Shown: positions 16,101 to 22,512 of the stretch, piece by piece
Layout of the letters: each line of letters starts with the position of its first letter
How positions within the stretch are numbered: position 1 is the stretch's first letter
Source: an uncultured Verrucomicrobiota bacterium
GTDB lineage: Bacteria; Verrucomicrobiota; Kiritimatiellia; CAIVKH01
DNA length: 22,624 bases
NCBI GenBank assembly: GCA_937996795.1
Contig: CALKUH010000046.1
Coordinates: 1 to 22,624 of the forward strand
Direction of reading: 5' to 3'
Notes under the pieces: generated by a model
What the model saw: the letters and a program-made list of their open reading frames with translations, nothing else
Databases searched by the model: none
Told to the model about the DNA's origin: nothing
Position numbers and translations under genes: made by a program

Positions 16101-18503
16101 GCTGCGCACCGTGACCTGATAGTTCAATCCGCCGTTGTCGTTGCGATTCGTGGTCGTGCCCAGCGCTTCGACGTAATAGCGCACCAGCGCGCCCGCCGGG
16201 AAGGTCCCGAGGTTCACGTTGTACCAGTTGCCGCCATCCGAGCCCCAGCCCGCGTTCAGCGCCATGTTGGTGACCGTCCAGGTCGTGCCGTTGGTGGAGT
16301 ACCCCACCCGCACGCTGCTCAACGTGTTGGACGGACCGGCCTCCGCGTTCACGTACAGCGGGTCGAGTTCGGTGACATCGCCATCCACCGGGAAGCTCTG
16401 CACGTTGCGCACCCACGCGCCCACCGGTTGCTTCACGGTAATGCTGAAGTTCTGGCCGTTGTTGTTGTCCCACTTCTTGTTGGAATTGGTATCAGCGACC
16501 TCGATGAAGTACTTGATCACGGTGTTCGCCGGGAACGTTCCCAAGCGCGCGTTGAACCACGTGCCGCCCTGGCTGTTCCAGTTGGTCGGGGTCATGTTCA
16601 GCGTCGTCCACGTCGTTCCACCGTCCGAGCTGTAGCCCACCTTCGCGCTGGCAACCACACCCGTCGGGCCGGCTTCCGTGTTCACATAAATGACGTCCGT
16701 CGCCGTGGCCGCGCCATCGGCCGGGGAATTATGCGTGCCGCGCACGAACATTTCGGGCGTCGGAATGCCCGCCACATACACCTTGGTTTCCTTGCCGCTC
16801 ATCGTGAAGGAGAGGCGTCCGGCGCTGACCGTGACTTTGTCGCTGGGATTCAGCGCGTTGACGAATTCCGTGCCGTCCGGCTTGCTCACCGTCGGGTTGA
16901 TGGACTTGTTGCCATCGAGCAGGTTCAGCGCGACCAGCGCCTCCTCGTTGTCATAGATGCGGCTGAACGCATAGGCGCCGTCCGACCATTTCTCGGCAAA
17001 GGAACCGCGCGTGAGGCTCTTGTGCGCGGCGCGGGCCTGGTTCAGCGCCTTGATGTGCTGGTAGAGCGGCGCGCTGGTCGCCGCCAGTTTGTTGCCCTGC
17101 GCGGGGCCGGGCTGGAAGCCGCGGTCGAACATCGTCTCGCGCTGCCAGTCGCCGTCATCCGGGTTGTCCGGCGTGCGGTTGCTGCCGTTGTAGTGGCCGC
17201 CCTGGTCAAACGCATGCTCCGTGCCGTAGTAGAGGCAGGGCACCGGCGTGCCGAGATACAGGAAGCTGAGCGCGGGGCGCAGCTTCCAGACATCGTTGCC
17301 CGTGTCGCCGCCGTTCATCAGCGAGATGCGGTTCACGTCGTGGTTGTCGATGAAGGCCACCAGGCGATCCGCGCCCTCGCCGTAGAGGCTGCGGTTGTTG
17401 AGCTGCTGCGTGAGCTGGCTCGGATGCTGGCCATCCACGAACACACTCTTGATGTTCTGGCTCAGCGGGAAGAAGAGCGCGGAGTTGAACGAGTAGCCGG
17501 GGTCCTTGCAATAGCTCGCGAGCGCGTTGTTGTCGTAGGAGAAGAGCTCGCCGAAAATGATGAAGTCGTTCTTGCCGCGGCTGGCCGCATGCTTGCGCAT
17601 GTCGTCGGCCCATTTCTTGCACCAGTTGTATTCCACGTGCTTGATGGCATCGACGCGGAAGCCGTCGCAGTCCGTCGCATCGATCAGGTTCTTGAACGCA
17701 AGGTCGAGCCACTGCTGGACCTGGGCATCCTCGGTCTTCAGGTCATCCGTGCCCTTGAACTGGCCCAGCAGGTTCTCGGGCGAGCTGTCCCAGTTGTTGA
17801 TCGTGCCGTTGTTGTGGAAATGGCTCAGCTCCGTGAACGGCGCGGCATGGCGGCGGCTGTCCCACCAGCCAAACGTGCCGTTGCCGTTCGGCCAATACTG
17901 CTTGTCATCGTTCTGGCTGTTCCCCCACAGCCCGTTCAGGTCCGCCGTGTGGTTGATCACCACGTCGAGGATGACGTAGATCCCGCGCGCGTGACAGGCG
18001 TCGATGAGGTCCTTCAATTCCTGGAACGTGCCGGAGGTCGGATCGGTCCGGAAGAAATCCGTCGGGTGATACATGTGGTAGGGCGTGTAGTTGGTGTCCT
18101 TGCCCTGGTTGTTCATCTGGACGCCGGAGATCCAGACGGCTTTCACGCCCATCCCTGAAAGATAGTCGAGATTGTCCTTCAATCCCTTCCAGTCGCCGCC
18201 GTGATGGTAATTGCGGTTCTGGGGAAAACTCTTGCCGACGGTATACCAGCCGCTGCGGTTGATCCCCAGCGCACCCGTCGTGTTGTTGTTCGGGTCCCCG
18301 TCCGCAAACCGGTCCGTGAACAACTGGTAGATGTTGATGTCGCGCCAATCCTGCGGACTCGGGAAATATTGGTAGCTTGGATTTTCCGCAATCCGGGAGC
18401 GGAGCCCATACGTCGTGTCGCTGGCCCCGTAGGGGAACTGCCCCCACGCCACAGCCGTGAATGCGATCATGCCCACCAACGCCCAACGAACTGTAGCTTT
18501 CAT
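13125..18503 (-). CDS. Giant secreted multi-modular GH13 alpha-amylase
   Basis: This 1,792-residue exported starch-degrading enzyme starts with a signal peptide (MKATVRWALVGMIAFTAVAWG). The GH13 barrel (about 50-480) has DVVINHTAD, nucleophile D285 in GFRVDAIKH, acid/base E319 in IIFGELF, and D389 in FIDNHDVNR. A C-type beta domain follows to about 585. Three CBM25/26-like modules (about 590-900) end in WDNNNGQNF-type motifs; a fourth lies at about 1390-1490 (WDSQNGNNY). Between them are a CBM9/DOMON-like region (905-1165), a TSP3/EF-hand-like DYDGDGIPD (1193) and Ig-like sequence. The C-terminal 280 residues resemble the binding module of glucodextranases (CWDDNNLYLAWQF). ATG 18503 has AGGGAG 7 nt upstream; ATG 18509 is too close to it. 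No sorting tail is seen. The 1,697-codon frame on the other strand is a shadow. Confidence 0.93.
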   Translation of the reverse strand: MKATVRWALVGMIAFTAVAWGQFPYGASDTTYGLRSRIAENPSYQYFPSPQDWRDINIYQLFTDRFADGDPNNNTTGALGINRSGWYTVGKSFPQNRNYHHGGDWKGLKDNLDYLSGMGVKAVWISGVQMNNQGKDTNYTPYHMYHPTDFFRTDPTSGTFQELKDLIDACHARGIYVILDVVINHTADLNGLWGNSQNDDKQYWPNGNGTFGWWDSRRHAAPFTELSHFHNNGTINNWDSSPENLLGQFKGTDDLKTEDAQVQQWLDLAFKNLIDATDCDGFRVDAIKHVEYNWCKKWADDMRKHAASRGKNDFIIFGELFSYDNNALASYCKDPGYSFNSALFFPLSQNIKSVFVDGQHPSQLTQQLNNRSLYGEGADRLVAFIDNHDVNRISLMNGGDTGNDVWKLRPALSFLYLGTPVPCLYYGTEHAFDQGGHYNGSNRTPDNPDDGDWQRETMFDRGFQPGPAQGNKLAATSAPLYQHIKALNQARAAHKSLTRGSFAEKWSDGAYAFSRIYDNEEALVALNLLDGNKSINPTVSKPDGTEFVNALNPSDKVTVSAGRLSFTMSGKETKVYVAGIPTPEMFVRGTHNSPADGAATATDVIYVNTEAGPTGVVASAKVGYSSDGGTTWTTLNMTPTNWNSQGGTWFNARLGTFPANTVIKYFIEVADTNSNKKWDNNNGQNFSITVKQPVGAWVRNVQSFPVDGDVTELDPLYVNAEAGPSNTLSSVRVGYSTNGTTWTVTNMALNAGWGSDGGNWYNVNLGTFPAGALVRYYVEALGTTTNRNDNGGLNYQVTVRSLAEDLWIGATRHSPTNGAITPASTITITTETWPAGIATNVAMVYSINGGATWSQQALGWVTTNNNNDIWNAALGPYPDGTIVQYALVAQSTAPEKWDNNGGQNFRAIVGEVGVRMMVHSPVIGNPGSPDNLSDSFDFDTTGQAATTSGTNGFGSFGSVYVNYDDTYLYVGGTGVSLPTDSTNNAYIVFLSGGANAGSGNLWNFAGLPNGLDKLHNTAYQPAISMAILLGDVYGDGSYTNFEMYGSGGFNFGQGIFATPSGGTAFATVPGSKLSQFGGYGVGNRLAANWEAAIPLSAFGVTNAASLTNLYLSGLMVTGSTSNDNRFISGRYLGASATLGNSELPDAFGNFAFSFVNLAGLKIIPPSAGDDLGVPESWITNNLPHSHLLTSTSDYDGDGIPDRAEYFSGLNPTNTDALELLGMAGGVAYMAKHGGQTVTYVMDVADRVDGGIWNWTPYSTHPSVNGIINIPAMPQTAAVMRIRVQVPPLNQPGDRVTVSATPGGGNFSAESLNIVLAVSGVNVTSSTYTVQGGAATAFTNGQVLAFGAGMTNGQTRTLSLFGGTLNGVTDEKLYTFTKTAAPVQISWTGNVHTDPPAGQWDTNEALTIRIQTAPIGAAASVGALYRANGGSWIYTNMTKTGSNATNDLWAVNIGSFAAGTVIQYALEAKDAQNNSTWDSQNGNNYSVSVNGGFIPGGNRPYSTNPTKGQYRSSGITIDGANTSGEWTTNMLIALDMVNDDPRSLGSNWTMHEAPIDLTHAWACWDDNNLYLAWQFVDVTDVLDPANAGGAASGKISNNGGHLISIVLNTKSGGSTGDMWAKSNSWAGVDTPDFQIYMRGDLWAGASYMSTALPGNLWAGDPQLGTTYNTFAGWGITVDNGDGYAGGSELWGVGDCDERNNQGAPNRNFLTQGHNTARDSFYEIKIPLASIGMTRAQLESGGLGVMITGGSQSALDTIPNSSATTDTQGVEVWNSSKEWSDADVFTEPFARIGN

Positions 18504-18562
18504 GCTCATGCTCCCTGAAAAATCAAGCAACCTGAGCTAAATGATTGTGTGTTGTAGCGTTT

Positions 18563-18592
18563 TAGTAAAGCGTTTTTACTAGATTCTGTAAA
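18563..18592 (-). promoter_or_regulatory. Amylase promoter with overlapping palindromic operator
   Basis: On the minus strand TTTACA (18592-18587) and TTTACT (18569-18564) lie 17 nt apart as a candidate -35/-10 pair. The palindrome TAGTAAAAACGCTTTACTA (18581-18563, 7-bp arms around ACGC-type centre) fills the spacer end and covers the -10 box. A LacI-family repressor bound here would block RNA polymerase. A related AAAACGCT follows directly downstream. The leader to ATG 18503 is about 50 nt and AT-rich. Both boxes are moderate matches. Confidence 0.5.
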
Positions 18593-18643
18593 ATAGTTGT
18601 AAGGCGATTATTGAAAGCATGTTGTAACACGCGCGCGTTCGCG

Positions 18644-19006
18644 CTAAGCAATCGAATGCTCCTCAAGGACGGAGCGGCGGAGGACTTTAAGCGTTTCTTC
18701 GTTGGTGGATTCGAGAATGACCGGCGGTGCGTAGCCCGCTTCCCACGCTTCCTTCCAGCGTAACGCGCAGAGGCACCAGCGATCCCCCGGTTTCAGCCCC
18801 GGAAACATCACCTCCGGATGCGGCGTGCTGAGGTCGTTGCCCCTGCTCTTCGAGAACGCGAGAAAGGCCTCGGACACCTGCACGCACACCGTGTGCTGGC
18901 CGACATCCTCGGGTCCGGTGTGACAAAATCCATCGCGATAGAACCCCGTCCGCGGATTGTAGCAGCAGGGCTGCAACTCCCCGCCCAACACATTTCGTTG
19001 CTTCAT
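18644..19006 (-). CDS. DUF2237 family protein
   Basis: This 120-residue soluble protein matches DUF2237 along its whole length: NVLGGELQPCCYNPRTGFYRDG, then HTGPEDVGQHTVCVQV, FSKSRGNDLSTPHPE, and FPGLKPGDRWCLCALRWKEA, then APPVILESTNEETL. The conserved Cys residues and the GDRWCLC block suggest a metal or redox site, but the function is not known. ATG 19006 has GAGGAG about 9 nt upstream. It lies 84 bp after the pseudopilin gene and about 140 bp before the amylase start, all on the same strand. I see no functional link to either neighbour. Confidence 0.9.
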   Translation of the reverse strand: MKQRNVLGGELQPCCYNPRTGFYRDGFCHTGPEDVGQHTVCVQVSEAFLAFSKSRGNDLSTPHPEVMFPGLKPGDRWCLCALRWKEAWEAGYAPPVILESTNEETLKVLRRSVLEEHSIA

Positions 19007-19090
19007 GGATGCACACTCCTCACGGCGCTGAATCTACTGCATGGGACGGGATGAAGAAAGATCCTCCACTCGCGCACGCGAATCGACGCG

Positions 19091-19795
19091 CTACCGCGCT
19101 TTTAATGGATGCCACGCATCGACGTCTTGCGCGGGATCGTAGACGCCGGCCCGAACGCGCTTTTCCACGTGGCCGTCTGCAAACACATAGTTCGCCGCAC
19201 CGCGGTGGCGGTCGTGGGCCAGGTCCGGCACGTCATCCGGGGACGTCCAGAAGTTCGGCATGATGTGGTCCGCCGAACTGGCGTTCTCTCCAAAGAGGAT
19301 CGTGAATGATGGACGCGCCAGGTCGGTCCGGTAGCGCCATGTCGCGGGTTTCCCTTCGTAGTCATCGTCTGGACCGAGCTCAAAATAGACATTAAGCCCG
19401 TAGGAATACTGCCCGGTTCGGCGATCCGATGGACAATGATACTGGCTCCGCAGCAGCAACGGCCACGTCGACTCATCGGCCCCGAGATGGCGCGCGAGCA
19501 CCCTCCCCCACGTCATCTCCCCATGCGCCGCGGCTGAATGCTGGCTCCGGGGAAACGGACGATTGCCGGAATCGACATACAACTCCATCGCGGTGCCGAG
19601 TTCACGCATGCGCGCGCTGCAGTGGATCGTCCGGGCCGACTCGCGGGCCCGGTTGAGCGCAGGAAGCAGGACCCCCGCGATGACGGCCACTATCGAAATG
19701 ACCACCAATAGCTCGATCAACGTGAATCCGGACGCGCCGTCTCCGCGGGAAATTCCCGCGGAGACGGCGCCGCTTTTTTGCCCGTGGGGACTCAT
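19091..19795 (-). CDS. Prepilin-like protein with H-X9-DG motif
   Basis: This 234-residue pseudopilin has a prepilin-peptidase site G23/F24 in ASGFTLIELLVVISIVAVIAG, followed by ALNRARESARTIHCSARMRELG, as in PVC-bacteria pseudopilins. Near the C-terminus HRGAANYVFADG gives the exact H-X9-DG motif of this family (about residues 196-208). It is probably processed at the inner membrane and assembled or anchored there. ATG 19795 was chosen because it overlaps the upstream gene's TGA (ATGA at 19792-19795); the longer frame to 19957 is a shadow of that gene. Residues 9-21 of the leader are encoded by a perfect 37-bp palindrome, so coupling to the upstream gene may be needed to translate through the hairpin. 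Confidence 0.88.
   Translation of the reverse strand: MSPHGQKSGAVSAGISRGDGASGFTLIELLVVISIVAVIAGVLLPALNRARESARTIHCSARMRELGTAMELYVDSGNRPFPRSQHSAAAHGEMTWGRVLARHLGADESTWPLLLRSQYHCPSDRRTGQYSYGLNVYFELGPDDDYEGKPATWRYRTDLARPSFTILFGENASSADHIMPNFWTSPDDVPDLAHDRHRGAANYVFADGHVEKRVRAGVYDPAQDVDAWHPLKAR
19734..19770. repeat. Perfect 37-bp palindrome inside the pseudopilin leader
   Basis: Two 18-bp arms (GCGCCGTCTCCGCGGGAA and its exact complement) flank a single central base. In the pseudopilin mRNA the hairpin begins about 25 nt after the start codon. On the plus strand the arm is followed by CGC and then six T, which resembles an intrinsic terminator for antisense transcripts. Confidence 0.9.
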
Positions 19796-20586
19796 GGGTT
19801 CCGGCGCATGCGGAAGACCTTCGCGCCCGCATCGGGATCCATCAGCACGGTGGCCGATCCGTCCATCGGACCCGGCACATTCGTCACCGCGGTCCACGTG
19901 GCGGAGGTCGGCGAATGCGCCCACTCCAGGATCCAGTTGGTGGCCGCCGGATCCCACTGCACGGCCATTTTGATCATCGCGCCGAGCGCGGGACGCCCGT
20001 CCGGCACATTGGTGAAGTTCAACACGATGTTCGTCGCCGTGCCGGGGACTTCCGCTCCCGACGTCGTGTCATACAGGAACGCTTGGAACAGCGCGGAGTA
20101 GGTGTTCGTGCCGGGCGGCGCGGATACGCCCGGGTGGAACATCATCAGATTCCAGAAGCGCGCATTGGTCGATCCCGCCGTTCCGAAAATCGGCTCCCAA
20201 GCCTTCGGCGCGGAGCCGCTGTAGCGGTAGAAGCCGAGCTCCGGCGGGCCCGACACCTTGCGGAGCCAGATCTGGCGGTCGGCGGGCAACGGATCGGTCA
20301 TGACATCCATGACGAACCCGTAACGACGGCTGAAGGAATAGCCCTGCGCGCCCGGGTCCAGATTCGCGAACCACGGATCGGCCGGATCGAAGGTGTCCGC
20401 CGGATTGCTGACCAGCAACGGCGTCAGCTGGGGCACGTCAGCCGGTGTCATCACGGACAGCATTCCACTCGCGCCGTCGTAGCGGATCATCGGCATGATC
20501 ATGCCGCCTTGCATCGGGACCGCGGTTTGGGTGGCCGCTTGAACAGCAAGCGGCCACAAGCACAACAGAAACAAAACATTCTTCAT
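19792..20586 (-). CDS. Secreted protein of unknown function
   Basis: This 264-residue protein has a clear signal peptide (MKNVLFLLCLWPLAVQAA, cleavage likely after VQA). The mature part is rich in aromatic and Pro residues, with MIRYDGASGMLSVMTPADVPQ, PADPWFANLDPGAQGYSFSRRYGF, and a WEWAHSPTSATWT-like beta-sandwich end (LEWAHSPTSATW) before the C-terminal VFRMRRNP, as in PVC secreted proteins. I know no named domain. ATG 20586 has AGGAGG 9 nt upstream. Its TGA overlaps the pseudopilin ATG, and the HPCPMC gene precedes it by 132 bp on the same strand, so the three may act together at the envelope. I do not assign a reaction. Confidence 0.8.
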   Translation of the reverse strand: MKNVLFLLCLWPLAVQAATQTAVPMQGGMIMPMIRYDGASGMLSVMTPADVPQLTPLLVSNPADTFDPADPWFANLDPGAQGYSFSRRYGFVMDVMTDPLPADRQIWLRKVSGPPELGFYRYSGSAPKAWEPIFGTAGSTNARFWNLMMFHPGVSAPPGTNTYSALFQAFLYDTTSGAEVPGTATNIVLNFTNVPDGRPALGAMIKMAVQWDPAATNWILEWAHSPTSATWTAVTNVPGPMDGSATVLMDPDAGAKVFRMRRNP

Positions 20587-20718
20587 CGAAACACTCCTCC
20601 TGACGTTGACTGCAGTCTGCATGGCAGGCTGCGATGGATGGGAACGCCTCGCCGGGTGCGGAATCCACCGGGAATCCGGCGACGCGGCGTGCGGGCAACA
20701 GGGCGAATAGACGGACGC

Positions 20719-21105
20719 TCAGGTCGCGAGCGGAGGAGGAAGTTCGGGAGGCAGGAAGCGTGCCCTGCCGAGGCGCGGGTGCCATTCGAGCAACGCGAGG
20801 CGATACGATGGCGCGCCAGGGTCCTCCGAAGACTCCCAGAACAGGATCGGTTTTACGGTCGCGGGAACGGATGTCCACTCATCGCGCTCCGCCGCTTGCT
20901 GTTTTTTGATCGCCACGCACATCGGGCATGGATGCTCGCCATCGAACGTCATCTCCGCCGCGTCGGCCAGCGAGCGGTCCTGGCTGTAGGTGATAAGCAT
21001 GCCCGTCCACGCGGCCAGTTGAAGCGCGGGCAGGTGCAAGCCGGCCATGCAGAGAAAGGCCGCGGCAAGCAGCAAATGAACGAAAGGACGCACGGATGTA
21101 TACAT
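20719..21105 (-). CDS. Small membrane-anchored protein with HPCPMC motif
   Basis: This 128-residue protein has one N-terminal hydrophobic stretch (about residues 8-38) and then H58-P-C60-P-M-C63, a possible metal or heme-type ligand set facing the periplasm. It loosely recalls DUF2946-like proteins of metal-handling loci. The C-terminus is Pro-rich (LPPELPPPLAT). The start is uncertain: ATG 21105 gives the neatest anchor and has TATGCA 7 nt upstream, while ATG 21117 or TTG 21129 add a few residues. No Shine-Dalgarno is seen. It heads the leftward trio with the secreted protein and pseudopilin, and is divergent from the DprE1-like gene with 51 bp between. A role in metal sensing or uptake is inference. 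Confidence 0.65.
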   Translation of the reverse strand: MYTSVRPFVHLLLAAAFLCMAGLHLPALQLAAWTGMLITYSQDRSLADAAEMTFDGEHPCPMCVAIKKQQAAERDEWTSVPATVKPILFWESSEDPGAPSYRLALLEWHPRLGRARFLPPELPPPLAT

Positions 21106-21144
21106 ATCGACATGCATACGCTGGCGCAAGTGGGATCACACGGC

Positions 21145-21150
21145 TATGAT
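21145..21150 (+). promoter_or_regulatory. Candidate -10 box for a leaderless DprE1-like mRNA
   Basis: TATGAT lies exactly 6 nt before ATG 21157, the same geometry as TATGCT before the debranching enzyme gene. No Shine-Dalgarno precedes the ATG. No convincing -35 is seen; TGGCGC at 21122-21127 is the closest at 17 nt. Confidence 0.4.
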
Positions 21151-21156
21151 ACGCGG

Positions 21157-22512
21157 ATGGAAAACCCGACCGCCCTCCACCCACCACCCTGGCCCGTGTC
21201 CCGGCTGGAAGGTTGGGGTCGTGTTTCTCGCAAGGGGCGTTGCCGCGCATCCACCGACCTGGAAGCCGACTCGCTCCAAGCCGATCTCTTTCGCGGCCTG
21301 GGCCGCAGCTACGGGGATTCCGCGCTGCCGTCGAGCGCCGATTCGCGCGTGGTCGTTACACCGTTGGCGGATCGCCTGCGCGTGTTCGATCGCGAGACCG
21401 GCGTGCTGCGCGCCGAGGCGGGCCTGAGCCTGCGCGCGCTCAATCAACTCTTCCTGCGCAAAGGCTGGTTCGTGCCCGTTTCGCCGGGGACGCAATACGT
21501 CACGCTGGGCGGCATGGTCGCCGCCGATGTGCACGGCAAAAACCATCACGTCAGCGGCTGCTTCGGCGAACATGTGCGCGCGCTCCGCATGCGCGTGGCC
21601 GACGGGCGCATCATCACCTGTTCCCCGGAGGTCGAGCCGGAACTCTTCTGGGCCACGGTCGGCGGCATGGGACTCACCGGCCACATCCTGGAGGTCGAGT
21701 TCCAGATGGCGCGCATCCCGTCGCCGTGGATCTGGTCGGAGACCCGCCGCATCGACAGCATCCTGGATTTCGTCGCCGCGCTCAAAACCGCCGCGAAGGA
21801 ATGGCCGTTCACCGTCGGTTGGATCGACTGCCTCAAGCAAGGCCCGGGCATGGGGCGCGGCGTGTTGAATTGCGGACGCTGGGCCACATCGGCCGAGGCG
21901 CCCCCGCGGACGCCGCCGGAAAAACGCACCCGCGCCGTCCCGTTTGTCCTCCCCGAAGCGGTGCTCTCCCCTTTCACCGTCCGCCTGTTTAACAGCGCGC
22001 TGTATCACAAGCACATCCCGTCCGTAAAACGCGGCATCGCGCATCCGGAGGATTTTTTCTACCCGCTCGACGCGATCCGCGACTGGAACCGCATTTACGG
22101 CCCGCGCGGTTTCACGCAGTACCAATGCGTCCTGCCGGAACACGGCGATGGCGCGCTGACCCGCGCCTTTTTCGAGCTGCTCACGCGCATCGGCGGCGCG
22201 TCGTTCCTCTGCGTCATCAAGGACTGCGGCCCCGAGGGCCGCGGCCTGCTATCGTTTCCCAAGCGCGGCATCTCCATCGCCCTCGACATCCCCATTCGCG
22301 ACAACACGCCGGCGATGGTCGATGAACTCAACCGGTTCCTGATCGAAGCGGGCGGCCGCGTGTATCTCGCGAAGGACACCTTCACGCGCCCCGGGCATTT
22401 TCACGCGATGGAGCCGCGCCTGGAGCGCTGGATGCAGGTGCGCCGCGTGTGGGACCCGCAGATTAAATTCAAGAGCGCACAATCCGTGCGCCTGTTTGGA
22501 GATCCACCGTGA
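21157..22512 (+). CDS. dprE1: DprE1-like FAD-dependent oxidase
   Basis: In mycobacteria DprE1 oxidises decaprenyl-phospho-ribose at C2', the first half of its epimerisation to arabinose. This 451-residue protein matches along its whole length: GLGRSYGDSALP for FAD binding, VPVSPGTQYVTLGGMVA, DVHGKNHH with H126, FWATVGGMGLTGHILEVEF, FYPLDAIRDWNRIYGPRGF, LSFPKRGISIALDIPI and VYLAKDTFT with K406 (mycobacterial K418). The position of mycobacterial Cys387, 31 residues before that lysine, is Ala375. ATG 21157 was chosen for the leaderless-type -10 box; the open frame extending upstream is a shadow. The stop overlaps the dehydrogenase start (GTGA). The natural substrate is probably a polyprenyl-phospho-sugar, but arabinan synthesis is not shown here. 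Confidence 0.85.
   Translation: MENPTALHPPPWPVSRLEGWGRVSRKGRCRASTDLEADSLQADLFRGLGRSYGDSALPSSADSRVVVTPLADRLRVFDRETGVLRAEAGLSLRALNQLFLRKGWFVPVSPGTQYVTLGGMVAADVHGKNHHVSGCFGEHVRALRMRVADGRIITCSPEVEPELFWATVGGMGLTGHILEVEFQMARIPSPWIWSETRRIDSILDFVAALKTAAKEWPFTVGWIDCLKQGPGMGRGVLNCGRWATSAEAPPRTPPEKRTRAVPFVLPEAVLSPFTVRLFNSALYHKHIPSVKRGIAHPEDFFYPLDAIRDWNRIYGPRGFTQYQCVLPEHGDGALTRAFFELLTRIGGASFLCVIKDCGPEGRGLLSFPKRGISIALDIPIRDNTPAMVDELNRFLIEAGGRVYLAKDTFTRPGHFHAMEPRLERWMQVRRVWDPQIKFKSAQSVRLFGDPP

Noticed and set aside
13065..18158. A 1,697-codon open frame on the plus strand opposite the amylase gene
   Set aside because: The sequence is low in hydrophobic blocks and rich in Arg, Ala, Val, His and Gly in the pattern of an antisense frame in GC-rich DNA. 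The minus strand has a signal peptide, GH13 catalytic motifs and repeated modules, so this frame is a shadow.
18544..18625. Three GTTGTA-type direct repeats in the amylase upstream region
   Set aside because: They are short, AT-rich and unevenly spaced; the palindrome next to them is a stronger signal.
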